DNA of 64,000 bases from Gonapodya sp. JEL0774 (taxonomy: Eukaryota > Monoblepharomycota > Monoblepharidomycetes > Monoblepharidales > Gonapodyaceae). Under the pieces are notes generated by a model. The model did no database searches. It was given only the letters and a program-made list of their open reading frames with translations, and had not been told where the DNA came from. Location of the stretch: positions 63,532 through 127,531 of the forward strand of contig JADIIX010000062.1 of the NCBI GenBank assembly GCA_027604505.1, read 5' to 3'. The translations under genes were made by a program, and so were the position numbers. Positions 36,798-52,000 of the stretch are shown here, piece by piece. How positions within the stretch are numbered: the first letter of the stretch is position 1; every line of letters begins with the position of its first letter.

Positions 36798-37714
36798 ATG
36801 TCAGCCCCATACAGCATAACATCATCTTCGAGTAGAACCCCAAACATTGGCCGTAGTGAAGACCGCACTCCGGCCTCACCCTCGCTCCGCGGTAGTCCTC
36901 CTCCCTCATCCGGCAGCCGGAGCATTCCATCCGTGTCCTTGAGCGCCAGAAGTGCGGATGCAGCGCGCAGACCTCCTCTTCCGAATCCACGCACGGGACC
37001 GGGAGGTCCATCCGTATTAACGGTACCCCCGCGGCTATCGAGCAATCCTAATCGCGGTGCAGGCGCGAGGGGATTGGGTAAGGGCAAAGGCAAGGAAGGT
37101 CCTGGGCCTATGATGAGGCATCGAAAAGTGAGGAGAGATACGATTCTCGGGATCTCCAACGGCGCAGTTAGAAGGTGAGAGTGGTGTGGACACAAGACAT
37201 AGTTCATTGAGCAAATCCATCCCCCTTGCTTCCATCGTAACTACCGTTTTGCTGCCGGCCCTCTCTACTTCAAATTTTGCAATTCATCTGGCTAATTTTC
37301 CTTATGCTTGAAGACTAGCAAGGAGAGGAGGTAGGATTCGCGAACATACAACCGAAATTTTACATCTTTGCATCACTCGTTGATTTTGGTATTTGCTATC
37401 GCTTTGTCCGAACTGGATGGTTACTGTGGCATCCAACCTCTGTCCACACTCCACCACCACCGGACCCGTTGCAACCCTCACGTATTCCAACCTTGACTAC
37501 ACTAGGCGTCAAGCGGATTTCTGCCAACATCTACGACGAAATTCGTCAAGTTCTCAAAGATTTTCTTCAACGGGTGCTCAAACCTGCTGTTACTTACGTA
37601 GAACATCGCAGGGGAAAGACTATGACTGCACTGGACGTCGTGTACGCACTGAAGTTACAGGCCACGACACTCTACGGGTTTGATGAGCAGGCGCGCAAGA
37701 AGATTAAGCGATAG
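36798..37714 (+). CDS. histone H4 variant with long N-terminal tail
   Basis: Three exons join in phase: 36798-37174, 37314-37330 (17 nt), 37506-37714, giving 200 residues. From about residue 107 the protein aligns with H4 along its whole fold. RHRKV and RRLARRGGVKRIS are identical or nearly so, and [36 protein letters not shown] and TLYGF match the remaining helices. Differences from canonical H4, normally almost invariant, are many: ISNGAV for [18 protein letters not shown] for RDAVTYTEHAKR, and an extra end [10 protein letters not shown]. The extra N-terminal ~90 residues are Ser/Pro/Arg-rich and run into a Gly/Lys tail remnant ([10 protein letters not shown]) matching the acetylated H4 tail. 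ATG 36798 is the first in-frame ATG. It should be a nuclear nucleosomal protein, perhaps stage- or locus-specific. Confidence 0.85.
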
Positions 37715-37984
37715 ATCGAGAGGCGGAAAGAGCATAAAGTGGGTCATTCACAGAGAATTCGCGGGAGACACCGAGGGACTTCGTCAAGGCAATATGTTCA
37801 GAGTATCATGAATTTTTGATTTGATGTAATATTGTTACAGTCGCGTTTCGCCATTATACCAAATACGGTGATCGCACAAAAATGAGTCCTCCCTCCATCC
37901 TCCCCCTCATCCCCCCAACCCCTCCGCAGGAGACAAAGCAGAACCAATCCAAGGGAAAAAAATATTCATTCCACCAACAACATC
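37715..37984. other. intergenic between H4 variant and oxygenase genes
   Basis: AT-rich 3' flank of the histone gene, then a C-rich stretch before the oxygenase ATG. Nothing else was recognised. Confidence 0.4.
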
Positions 37985-40797
37985 ATGCTCGCTCCTTCTC
38001 ATCCCGGGTACGCCACACAACCCGATGTGCCGGACCCTGTAATCTTGCACGTCGTGTCACCGCCGGCTCGGGACGCGAGCAAGGGTGTTGTGGGAAAGGG
38101 GAGCGGGAAGTCGGGAAAGCTTCCGGAATGGGTAAATGGTGCGATCTGGACAATCGGGGTGTCTGGAGAAGGGTTTTTTATGGAAGCGATGTGATGTGTC
38201 GGTGAGGTCGCTCATCAAAGTCTGTTCACAAACTACCAAAACTACACAGGTGTCCTCTTTCGCATCGGGCCAGGAACCTACGAGATTCATCTGAGTCCAG
38301 GTGGGTATCCAGATGTCGCAAACGGATGTGCCGATTAAATTTCACAACTATCCCAACCCACAGAAGCCTCTTCTTCGCTCGGCACTCCTACTTTCCATTT
38401 CCAACAGTAAGCAGTCCATGTAAAACTCATTCAATTGCACTACCTTTTTCTAACTCAATTCCAGCTGGTTTGATGGTTTATCGCAAGTTCAACGCTTCTA
38501 CCTCTCTGGCACGAACAACACCATCGAATATCGATCCCGTAACACCGCCGATGATGCACGAAGCTACATTGCGCGTACGGGGACGCACGGCACCATGTTC
38601 GGGCAGAGGGCGGAGTGGGCACAGGGGGAAGAAGAAAGGGGGTGGATTGGATGGGCTGGTGAGATGCTGAGGAAGGCGGTAAGATTTCCGGGGAATGTGG
38701 CGATGGCGTGGCAGACAAAGAAGTGAGCAGTGGAAGCGGGAGGGGAGAGCAGGTTGCCAGTCTTGTATGGTGCTGACTACTCCACCCGGTTTGCACCAAA
38801 AGTGTCAACGTCGCCATTTCTCCCAACTATCCGATCCCCCACGACCCGCGTCCAGACCTTCCACCACTCCCCAAAGATGGCTCAACAAGCAAGCCAACCG
38901 CTTCGACCACCACGGTCCCTACAATTCACACACTCGTAGCCAAAACCGACGCCAACACTCTCCAATCCCTTGATCCACTTACACTAAACCCTCTCCGCTA
39001 CTTTTATCTCGAAGACCTCGATCGTTCGTTTGGTGGCACCGTAACTGCAGCTCACCACCAAGTTGACCCGGACACCATGGACCGGTGGAACCTGACCCTC
39101 GATTTCTTCGACTTTGGGGGCGCCCCAGGCGCAACAGAAATGTTTCCAGTTGTGGCAAAGATTTTGAGGTGGAGGGGTGGTGATAAGGACAAGTGGGGAG
39201 GGAAGGGCGAGGTTGCGGCAAGGTTTGCTGCCCCATACGCGTCGCGTGAGTTGGTTGAATGAGTTTATGAACAGAGAGGGGGGGGGAAACAAAAAAGGAA
39301 ATTAACCTGGCCCTCAACAGACATCCACGCCTTTTGGATCACGGAGCATTATGTCGTCATACCCGTAAGCTCTTTGAGCACATGCCTCGTGAAGTTAATC
39401 ACTGAGAAGTCTCTTTCACTGGCTACCCAGTTCTACCCCATGTCGTACTCCCTCCGCGGCGCCTCGCTCCCTTTCCACAACAACGTGGTGGACTCGTTGT
39501 CCTGGCACGGTGGAAAAGGCGCAGATCCCACGGTGTTTGCGGTGGTTAAGAAAGACGGTGGTGGCGTTGTGGGGTACTGGGCCACTGAACCGGAGCAAGC
39601 GTTTTACGGGTTTCACACCATCAACGGGTATGTCCCTCGTCGATGTTGGAATGAGAGACCTGCAAAAAAGCACCGACCTGGGTGTCGGCATACAAACTTG
39701 AGACTCATTTTGCATTCGGACACTTCACACCAACCAGCTATGAAGACGGCTCGGACCTGGTCCTGGACCTGTGCGCCTTCCCACCTGGCAAAGGCCACAC
39801 CACCGCGAAGCGACTGTACCTTGACAACCTCCGCGCTGGGGGAAAAGCCGGGGGGCAAGACACGGAAGTGACGAGGTGCAGGTGAGTCACGGCTCCCTCT
39901 GTCACCACAGTGAGGATCGAAAACCGTGTCCCCGCCTCTAATCCTCGTTAACACCACAAATATCCTCCCCTTGTGTTATATCAGACTCCGCAACGTCTCA
40001 CAAGCCGCCGCGAGCGTTTTGTCGTCGTCCCGGGCGGCTCCGGTACCGTACACGGCCAACCCGCGTGTGGAGTGCCAAGTGATGTGCGGTGGGGTGTCGA
40101 TGGAGCTTCCGAGAGTTGATCCGAGGAAGATGGGCAAGCGGTACAGATATGCGTGGGGGGTGGGTGGTGGGGGTGTGACCGGTGGGTGTGGGAACCGGAC
40201 AACGGTTCTGGTTGCCGCTCGCCGCAACGACATTCACATGGACCCTGCCACTGTTTTCTCTGCTCGTGACCATCGCCGTACCTCGCAGAACTCATCAAGG
40301 TCGACTTGGACGCCAACACACACACGGTGTGGAGCGGTGCCACCGCGACCGGGACCGGGACCGGGACCAGCGGCGGTGACCCACACGACCCCCGCACCGC
40401 CGGCACGCGGGTGTACTACCCGTCCGAGCCGGTGTACCTTCCGCGCCCCGGAGGTACCGCAGACGACGATGGGGTTCTCGTGAGCGTGGTGATGGATGGG
40501 GGTGTGGTCGGTGATCGTGGTGAGGCGGGGGAGGGGAGCGGGGACGGGGAGCGGGAAGAGAGCAAATCGAGTTTCGTGGCGGTGCTGGACGCAGCGAGCA
40601 TGAAGGAGGTGGCGAGGGCGTGGGTGGTGAGGCCGAGTGCGGATCCTGGCACCGAGCAGGTGGCCGCCAACGGGTTTGAGGGGGAGGGGGAGGGGAAGGG
40701 ACCGGTGGGCGCGTCGAAGAAGATGGTACCGCATATTGTGCCGTTTGGATTCCATGGAAGCTGGGTCGGGGAAGATGGGTTGGTAGCGGATTCGTGA
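37985..40797 (+). CDS. carotenoid cleavage oxygenase (BCO/RPE65 family)
   Basis: Ten exons join in phase: 37985-38138, 38250-38300, 38364-38406, 38465-38722, 38803-39245, 39321-39364, 39431-39627, 39738-39881, 39985-40181, 40289-40797, giving 679 residues. Family landmarks in order: PEWVNGVLFRIGPGTYEI near the N-terminus; HFQHWFDGL; GTVTAAHHQVDPDT; IHAFWITEHYVVIP; FYGFHTINGYEDGSD; ELPRVDPRKMGKRYRYAWG; EPVYLPRPGG; PHIVPFGFHGSW at the end. The four iron-binding histidines of the seven-bladed propeller can be placed in the AAHHQ, IHAFW, GFHTIN and GFHG contexts, so the enzyme should be active. These Fe(II) dioxygenases cut carotenoids to retinal or other apocarotenoids. In zoosporic fungi retinal would supply rhodopsins used in phototaxis; that link is inference. 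Ser/Gly/Glu-rich insertions (for example 40500-40720) enlarge it over the usual ~530-550 residues. Confidence 0.88.
40351..40373 (+). repeat. GGGACC hexanucleotide repeat inside the oxygenase gene
   Basis: About four tandem GGGACC units encode the Gly-Thr run of a variable loop in the oxygenase. Probably polymorphic and structurally neutral. Confidence 0.5.
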
Positions 40798-41770
40798 GGT
40801 GGAAAGGGGACGAATGTGTGGGGGGGACGTACAACTTCGTCGAATGGGTGGTGGGGCCCTCAATTTTGTCAAATGGATTTCAAGAAAAAACTTTGTGACA
40901 ATATTCGAAAAAAGTGTGCTCTTTTATATATGGACTTTGTGTAAAAATGTCATGATTTTGAGAAGTTGTGATTCCACACCCTTTACGTCACGTCATTTCG
41001 TGTTGCGTTTGCGCACACAAGATCACCACCCCCAGATGAGATTAGGTTTGTATACTGTTTTCATTCCAAATCGAGAAGAGAATAAACTTTATGGTTGAAC
41101 GGCCGAGAGGAATGACGAACTCAAGGGGAGAGAGAGAGGGGAGAAAAGAATGTTTCCGCGAGATCATCGAGTATTCATTCTATAAGATAAGAGAGATCTC
41201 TACCGGAGTGGTCAGTCAGTACCTCGGGTACTGTTTGAGCTCATTCCACAGTCGCGGAATCGTTGCTCAAGATAGATGTGCGGGCTTTGACGTTTTGGAG
41301 CAAACTAAGTGGGGAAAATGCCCGGAAAAAAGCTTTAAGATGGAAATTATTACAGGATGAATGTTTCAATTTTGGTTTGGGAATTGACGCGATTTCCAAC
41401 TTCCAACATGTTTGTATTTTCTGCATCGGAGGCCGGCGGAGGGAAGAGGGTTCAGTATAATAGGGGGTTTGGGGTCACGTGACGGCTCAAGCCCCCGAAC
41501 CGAACCTGAAGCCCTGAAGAAGGTCTCGTTGGACCCGCTTTGAAGCAAGTTTACGACAATTGGAGCGAGGAATTTTGCACGAGAAATCGATAGAGCGAAG
41601 CCAGCGAGGGAAACCAGAAAGCGCGCGGTGAAGAAAACTCAGCAGCGCGGGAATTCGGTTTGGCAGCCAGAAAGCTGTGAACGACATATACGAGACCCAC
41701 AGACACACCACACACACCACACACCCCGCCAGACCCGCAGACCCCCTCAATCCCCATTCAGAACGGCATC
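40798..41770. other. intergenic with possible poly(A) signal and CA-rich tract
   Basis: Nearly 1 kb between two plus-strand genes. AATAAA occurs at about 41081-41086, some 280 bp after the oxygenase stop. A CACA-rich tract at about 41699-41727 lies just upstream of the next ATG. No gene was recognised in the short open frames. Confidence 0.45.
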
Positions 41771-44209
41771 ATGCTTGCCGCCTTCTCCTCCGCTTCCTTC
41801 TTCTCAAAATCAAGTTCTCCCGCTCCCCACTCTCATCCTTCCTCTCTTGACGCTTTCATCACCGCAAATGCTTCAAAACCCACATCCCCCCCACGCGTTT
41901 GCTCCCCTGAGAAAAAACTGCGATCGCGCGCATCCCGACGCGTGTGCTTCAACGAGGTGGTCGAGGTGGGTTCCTTTGTATGGTGTGCGGGTTGCTCTTG
42001 ATGTACACACCGCACTCAGCCTTTGGGGACGTGGATGACAAACACGTCTTTTGCCTTATGACCGGCCAAACCCTGACATGGCTGTTTGCTCCTTTTTCCT
42101 TCCCTTTTTGTGCATCTTTCCACTCCTCCGTCCGCCCTCCTTCCCTCTCTTGTCCACCTTTCTCGCTGCCCCAGGTCCGCTTCACGTTCCCCTCATCCGT
42201 CTACGAACGCACACCGGTGCCCGTAGCAACACTCACCCGCCCACAAATCATTGAACTGCTCCGGTTCAGACACGAGATGCGCAGACAGACTTTTGAGTCG
42301 GCCTTGCGCTCAGAGGCGGCCCGATCCTTGTCCAGAACCCATGCAGCATATCCATCGCCAACCTCTCGCACCGACGACACCAGCATACCCAATGACGACC
42401 ACCCTCTCCGCGCCCCACACCTGCACGTCCCTGCACCACACATCGACACCACCGCTGTCCACCATCAAACCCCTCACACCCACACCCCTCCCGCAGACGA
42501 TGCCCCTGCATCCACATCATCCACTCTCAACACCGACCACGGCATCCCGACCCCGCCCTACTCTGACCTCCCGCACGACCTGCTCTTCAGCCAGGCCATG
42601 GCCACCACGCTCTCCGCCAAAGCGCCCACCCCCGCCACCACCACCGCCCTTCAAAGACCTCACTCCCCTCCTCTCTCCCCATCTCCATTTGGCGACTACG
42701 CTGATGAAGAAGCGGATGCCCATGCCGATGCCGATGCCGACGTGTCCGCGTCCGACTCATCCGCTGCAGACTCAAAAGCAGCGTCCCACACATCCCACGG
42801 GTCCTCGACCTGTACCCGTGAGTAACCCTGTGTTGCCATGTTGTTGTCGAGAACGATGTTGTACTGTGCGGTGTGTACGGAGGGAGTTGAGTAAAGGGTC
42901 TCCGTCGATGCATGGGGAGACGTGAAGTCGAGGCTCTCTGGTCAAATTCACCCCAAGCGTCTCGGGCAACCATGGAACAGAAGCCATCTCTCCTTGCTGT
43001 ACATTCACAGGCTCCCTCCATCCACATTATGCTTACATCTGCCTCCCTCACCCTATCCTTTCCGTCCCCGCGCGTCCCCACCGGTTTTACCCGTCAGCTC
43101 CCCCGACCCCACCAATCTCCATCCCCCACGTGCGCGCCACGGCCCGCCCAACGCCTACCCGTCGTCCCAACATCATCCTTTACGAAACCTCAGCCACACC
43201 GTGCACGACCCCGTCCATGTCCCCGCCGACCCTCACTGCTCCCCCCGCGCTCCCCGACTCCCCCCCGCCGTCTCCACAACGTGGTGGCGGCGGAGACACC
43301 GGCGCCAAGACGTCATCTCGAGCCCTGCTTCTCGTGGACCGTGCCGTCACGGAAAGCCCTCAGGCGTCTGAAGACGAAGGGTCCCTCGTGGGCGACCAAG
43401 GCGTCAGGAACGAGGCGACGAGGCAGGCCGAGTTGGAACAGAGACTGGGACGGGTGGCCAGAGACTTCATGCCGTCGCCACCGGGGACGCCGAGGAGTGC
43501 GGCGAGGGCGTTACCATGCGATGGGGCTGAAGACGAGTCCAGGGTGGACGAGCGAGCCGAGGTGGTGCGCGACGGTGAGGAGGAGGAGGCCGACTCCACG
43601 TCCGCAAACGTCGTCGGCGAGTTGGGCGTCGTGTTTTGCCCGTGTGACTTTTGCGGCGCCAAGGCTGTCGACCCGAGTTCCGACGCCGGCAGCGACGGTG
43701 TGGTGGTGTCCGCAACGGTCGGGGTCGGGGGGCACTCCACCGCCCCACCCTCCATCCCATCGGTCTCGGGCACGGCTCAACCGACCCGCGTTATTTACTC
43801 GCCCAATGTCGTCCACGTCGATTCCGACGCCGACTTTGCCATGCTGGTGGCCGACGGGGAGGGTGAGGAAGAGGAGGAGGGGGAGGGGTACAGAGACGGC
43901 GCGCACGCTATCGCGCACGAGGATCCCACTCTCGACGTGGCCCCACCGTCTCCCACCTCGGTCCACACGACCAGGTCGTCCTCGTTCGAACGGCCGTCAA
44001 CGCAGATCGTCCTCGCACCGCTCCGCCCCGCCGCCGCGGCGATGCCGACTGGGCACCACCTGGCAAAGCTCGGGTTGGGATGGTTGAGGGGAGGCGGGAA
44101 TAAGGGCGCTGTGGGGAAGGAACGCAAGACCTGGACCATGGCGAGCGATGATTCGGTGGGGTGGGCTGACTATGGGGCGAGCAGCAAGGTTGCGATGAGA
44201 TTGTGGTGA
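41771..44209 (+). CDS. disordered protein with PP1-type docking motif
   Basis: Three exons join in phase: 41771-41965, 42175-42817, 43098-44209, giving 649 residues. The clearest element spans the first splice junction: basic residues followed by RRVCFNEVVEVRFTFPSS and then VYERTPVP. The Arg-Val-x-Phe core fits the PP1-binding RVxF motif, and 'V.F.Y(E/D)RTP' resembles the conserved patch of a fungal protein group with the same arrangement. A short charged helix follows (IIELLRFRHEMRRQTFESAL). The remainder is His/Pro/Thr-rich, then acidic and Ser-rich. A tandem GATGCC tract (about 42712-42740) encodes an Asp-Ala run. A role as a phosphatase regulator is suggested only by the motif. Confidence 0.6.
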
Positions 44210-44546
44210 TTGCCGAGGGAACATGCAAAGAGAGGTTAAACAAGTTGGAGGGTGGAAAGGACGATGTCGAGCGTGTCACTTTCGTCACACTGTAGTCTGT
44301 ATGGGGACTCCCAGTCTTATGTGTGTATGCTTCTTCTTCCTTCTTTTTTCCTTTTTTGTTTGTGTGAGCGCGTTTGATTGCGTTTCTTGATATTCATTCG
44401 TTGACCCTGTTTTTGCATGTGATGTGGATGTTGCCCGAGCATTGTCATTTCTATTTTTCGGTCGTTTTCAACTTTTCACTTAGAGAGCTTGCATTCTCGC
44501 AGTCCCTTTTGTAAAATTTCAGATCATATTAATTAAAGGTTAGGCT
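44210..44546. other. short convergent intergenic region
   Basis: Shared 3' flanks of the PP1-motif protein (plus) and RIX7/NVL (minus). T-rich and AT-rich; no feature recognised. Confidence 0.4.
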
Positions 44547-47902
<3,356 letters not shown>

Positions 47903-47954
47903 CGGTGTCACAGACTATTTTCTCTTCCTTGGACTTTACAATTAATTATATGCA

Positions 47955-48991
47955 CTACGTCTTTGGAGCGAATTTTTGGACCAGCTCAACGAACATTTGC
48001 TCAAACAGCTCTTGGATGCCTTGTCCAGAAGACGCAGAAGTTTCGAAATATCTATTTGAAGGCCACGTTGGATCGCTCAGCGACAGCGTTTGTTGAATCT
48101 GTTCACAACATCTCACCGCTTTCCCGTTCTCGAACAGTATGCTGATGCTTCCGCGGTGGATACCGCTCGCTGCGTACTATCCACCTGATCAGAAAGTGAG
48201 ACCAAAAGAGCGATCAGCAATATCAGCGAGAGTTACGGTAATCTTGGGAGTCAGTTAAAACCCTCATCACACCTTGTTACCGACCACAAACATCACAGCA
48301 TCTGTGCCACTAAGGTTCTTCAACTCTTGTAACCAACGATCGAGAGACTCGAAAGTTTTCCTTTGCGATACATCAAAAACAATCAGCACCTATATTGGTC
48401 GTGTGAACGTCAAGCGTTTTCCACATCGATCACCCTTCCACCGCCTCCACTCACTCCTTGTGTGTCTTTGTAAAATTCACTTCGTATTTCGTAGTACACG
48501 GGATCACCTGCACTGTCCCAGAACGATACTTTGACTGATTACGGAACGATGGGTCAGACAGCAATGCTTATTGTTTATCAATTTCAACTGACCTTCCTGA
48601 CCATCTACCGAAGCGGGCTTCACCCCATAATCGATCCCAATTGTAGATATGTACTCGGGAACAAACTGAATCGGTAGTATAGGTGTTGTTGTTCAATATT
48701 TCTGACTGCTCAGATCGATTCACCGCCCAAGATCGCGACCTACCCGACCTTCACAAAATCTTTTGATAATGCAGCTCTTCCCAACAGCAGGATCTCCGAC
48801 ACTATTCCGGTGTTCCACGTTGTTCATACATGTGGGATCTCTGGTTAGTTATTCGCTCTTCCTGTTTGAATGAGGGAACAGAAAACCCACGAGAGCACCT
48901 TGACGCGTTTCGAGGGACTACTAGTAACTGGTTGTCGCGTCAAGTGGCCGCGTTCACGTGAGATTGTGGGAACAGAAGTGGCTTTGGACAT
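47955..48991 (-). CDS. RBJ/DNAJC27-type small GTPase (no J domain)
   Basis: Seven exons join in phase: 48891-48991, 48744-48801, 48593-48665, 48455-48534, 48273-48389, 48117-48184, 47955-48051, giving 197 residues. G1 is GDPAVGKS, followed by IIKRFCEGRFVPEYISTIGIDYGV, very close to the RBJ/DNAJC27 GTPase domain. G3 is WDSAGDP, where the usual catalytic Gln is replaced, as it is in RBJ (DMAGHP). G4 is GNKVD and G5 ETSAS. RBJ proteins in animals carry a C-terminal DnaJ domain; this one stops right after the GTPase fold, as do the orthologues of many flagellated protists. There is no C-terminal prenylation Cys. The gene starts 79 bp from the divergent ADAM gene. Confidence 0.85.
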
Positions 48992-49070
48992 TTTGAGGAA
49001 TTAAAATTTTCATGTGGTTTGTGTGGTACGCCAACGGAAAGAGGGGACCAAAAGAAGTAAATGCAAAACA
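48992..49070. promoter_or_regulatory. 79-bp divergent promoter (RBJ GTPase / ADAM)
   Basis: Only 79 bp separate the start codons of two divergent genes. The AT-rich AATTAAAATTTT near the GTPase side is the only conspicuous element. Both starts fit signal or N-terminal sequences, so the spacing is probably real unless upstream non-coding exons exist. Confidence 0.5.
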
Positions 49071-52000
49071 ATGAACACTGGAGCTTCGCTTTTGCTTGCT
49101 CTTTTGATAACCTCCGGTGCGTGATAGTGCAAGCGTGGATGCTTTTGGACTGTCTCAATTAACAAAGAGAGAGGCCAGTTTCTCCTTCAAGCTTTCTGAG
49201 TGACAATCCTCATGCGCCCCTCTCAACCGCACCCTTGATTTATGTTGAATACTTAACTGATGCATACATCGATATTTCGACTCTGCGGAAAGGGGAGTTT
49301 CCCTCGAGACCGCCAACTGCAGTTGCAATTCCAACAGCCAGGGACTCATTTGCGCTCTCTCTTCGCACGCGAAATGAAACATTCCTTTTGGAGCTGGAGG
49401 CATTCAGTTCCTTCGTTGCTCAGACTGCGATGGTGACCGTCCATGACATTACGGGGACGATAACGAAACCGGTGGCTGCAAAGGTGTACACTGGGCGGGT
49501 GCTCGCCATGCAAAAGCATGATGCCGCGCAATTTTCCACGTTTCCACCTGAGTGGAATAACATGCGATCGAGAATGACTAACGACTCGACTTACACGAAA
49601 GCGGGATGGCAGGAAGTTGGGGCAGCCACCCTCACAATGTCCAATGAAACGTATTTATCCCAGTTCACACACCCGAAGCTGGGAAGGAGTTTTCTGCAAG
49701 AGATTCCCGTATTTCGAGGGCATTTCGACGTTCGTGGTATGAACTATCATATTCAGCCTATCGAAACATATCGTCGCTTTCGAAGAATGGAGGATGTGGA
49801 AATTGAATTTGAATACCCCTCAAAGATGAGAAACAAAGAGGACGGCACGAAGTATCTAGGAAACCCTCGAATGGTTGTATGGAGAGATGCAGACCGGTTG
49901 CAATCTCGAGATAATCAGATTGCATCGAGTCGGTGTGCATATGGTGAACACCATCGCAATTCTACGTCAGGCAGCATTGGGGAGAGAGGCAGAGGGCATT
50001 CAGGCAGTGTATTTGACATTGCAGCTGAGAAAGCTCTTTTGCGAAGATTGGCTGTCAATCCTAGTGGAGGTTCGCACTTTGGAGAACGGGCATCAACTGG
50101 GTGCCCTGCTGCAAGTGGTCAAGCAATGCTATACATGACTGCTGTGGCTGACTGCACCTACATCTTAGCTCATGGCTCTCTGCAGCAGTCTCAAGATGCA
50201 ATTTTAGCTACCTGGGCATCTGTTGCAAAAATCTATCAAACACAGTTTAACATTGATGTTGGTCTCCTTGAAGTCCAACTCTTTCCAACTTGTGGGTCCG
50301 CATCATCTCCAAGCTTCAATAGAGCTTGCTCTGCCAATTACTCAATAACCCAGGTTCTAATAAATGGGGGGAAGCAAAATATTTTTGTGCTAATATTCTT
50401 TTTCTCTTGCTCTGTATGTACTACACCAGCGGCTCAGTGACTTCAGCAGCTGGAGGGCAACAGATACCTCAAACACTTCGTCACTGGCTGGCCTTTATCA
50501 TCTCATGACTAACTGTCCGTGAGCAAACTTTTGTATGGGTCAAGCCCCATCTTCTCCATCATTGCATCACTCCCACCATTTCAGCACAGGTTCTCAGGTT
50601 GGTGTTGCATGGCTGAACACACTTTGCCAAAAGGGATCCTTTTCACAGACTGATAGCACATATGGAAAACTGTATGTCAATGGTTGTGGGGTCAGTGCAA
50701 TTCCTCCAAACCAAGTGGCAGAGCACAAAGTTGTTGCACATGAGGTGTGTAGTCTGATTTTGGTGGGGTGGCTCTACTGTGATCTTGTTATTACTCTGAC
50801 TTGCTCTTGTATAAGATTGGGCACAATTTTGGCAGGTACACTCCATGGTCAGCAATTCATCATTTTGCAGTTGACATGGATCTCTCTTCTCAGTATTCAT
50901 GATTGTGATGCTCAGACTTGTTCAAGCACAAATAATAACCCAAGCACTACCTCCTGCTGCCAATGTAATGGATGCTCTTGCAATTCTCAGTATTTGGTGT
51001 GTTTTACCTTTTCTTTCATTGCATTTTCATTTTGCAAATCCCCAGGCAATGTCTGAATTACTCCAGATGAATCCATATGACAATGCACAGACAGACTCAT
51101 TTTCACCCTGCACTCAAGATCTAATCTGCTCCAAAATCAGAACTCTTGGAAGTTGCCTTGAAAGTGAGCGGAAATCATTACATATTGATGAAATAAGGAT
51201 AACAATAGAGGCTTCCCCAGTACCTGGAAAGTATACCACAGTCTCAAAGTTTGTTTGTGGCAATGGTATTCGTGAAGGAACTGAGCAATGTGACTGTGGT
51301 GGAGTAGCTGGTTGCCTGAATGATCCTTGTTGCACATCAAACTGCACCCTCAAGGCAGGAGCACTATGTTCACCAAAAACTGATCAGTGCTGCTCACAAA
51401 CTTGCCAGTTGAAAGGAAAAGGCACACTGTGCAGAAACATGACGTAGGTCATTCTTCCCTCTCTTTTGCTCAAGAATTTTGCCTTATGATCCCTCATGAA
51501 CAGTGGAGCTTGTGATGTTTCAGAATATTGTGATGGTGAAAGTACAATATGTCCTAAGGATTTGTTTGTTGCTAATGGTTCTCCGTGCAATGGCACAGAT
51601 GAGCTTGCAACCTACAAGTGTGCAAATGGTAAGCATATTGCAACTCTCATGAGATCCACTTGTTACTAGAAGTACTAGAACTTTTATTTCAGGTGTTTGT
51701 ACAAATGCTGATAAGCAGTGCCGGGACCGAAATCCTTCCATAACTCTTGTTAACGCTACCAGTGCACAACAGTACATAACAGGGGTAGGTTTTCCTTGAA
51801 TTCCTCTCTCACAGTAAAATGTGAGGTAACTTTTCACCTATGTTGAAGAGATGCACAAACTTTGGACGAACTTGTTCAATGTTTTGTAGTTCTCTGTTTG
51901 GAGAATGTTTATCGTTGGAGGGATCTTTGTGAGTAACAAAACTTACCCTCTTATAGATATAACCATTAAGTTACCATCACTTAGCTTATCTGGGACAGAA

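Noticed and set aside
39976-40872. Overlapping minus-strand frames in the oxygenase 3' region
   Set aside because: The plus strand carries conserved oxygenase motifs through the same DNA; the minus frames are compositional shadows.
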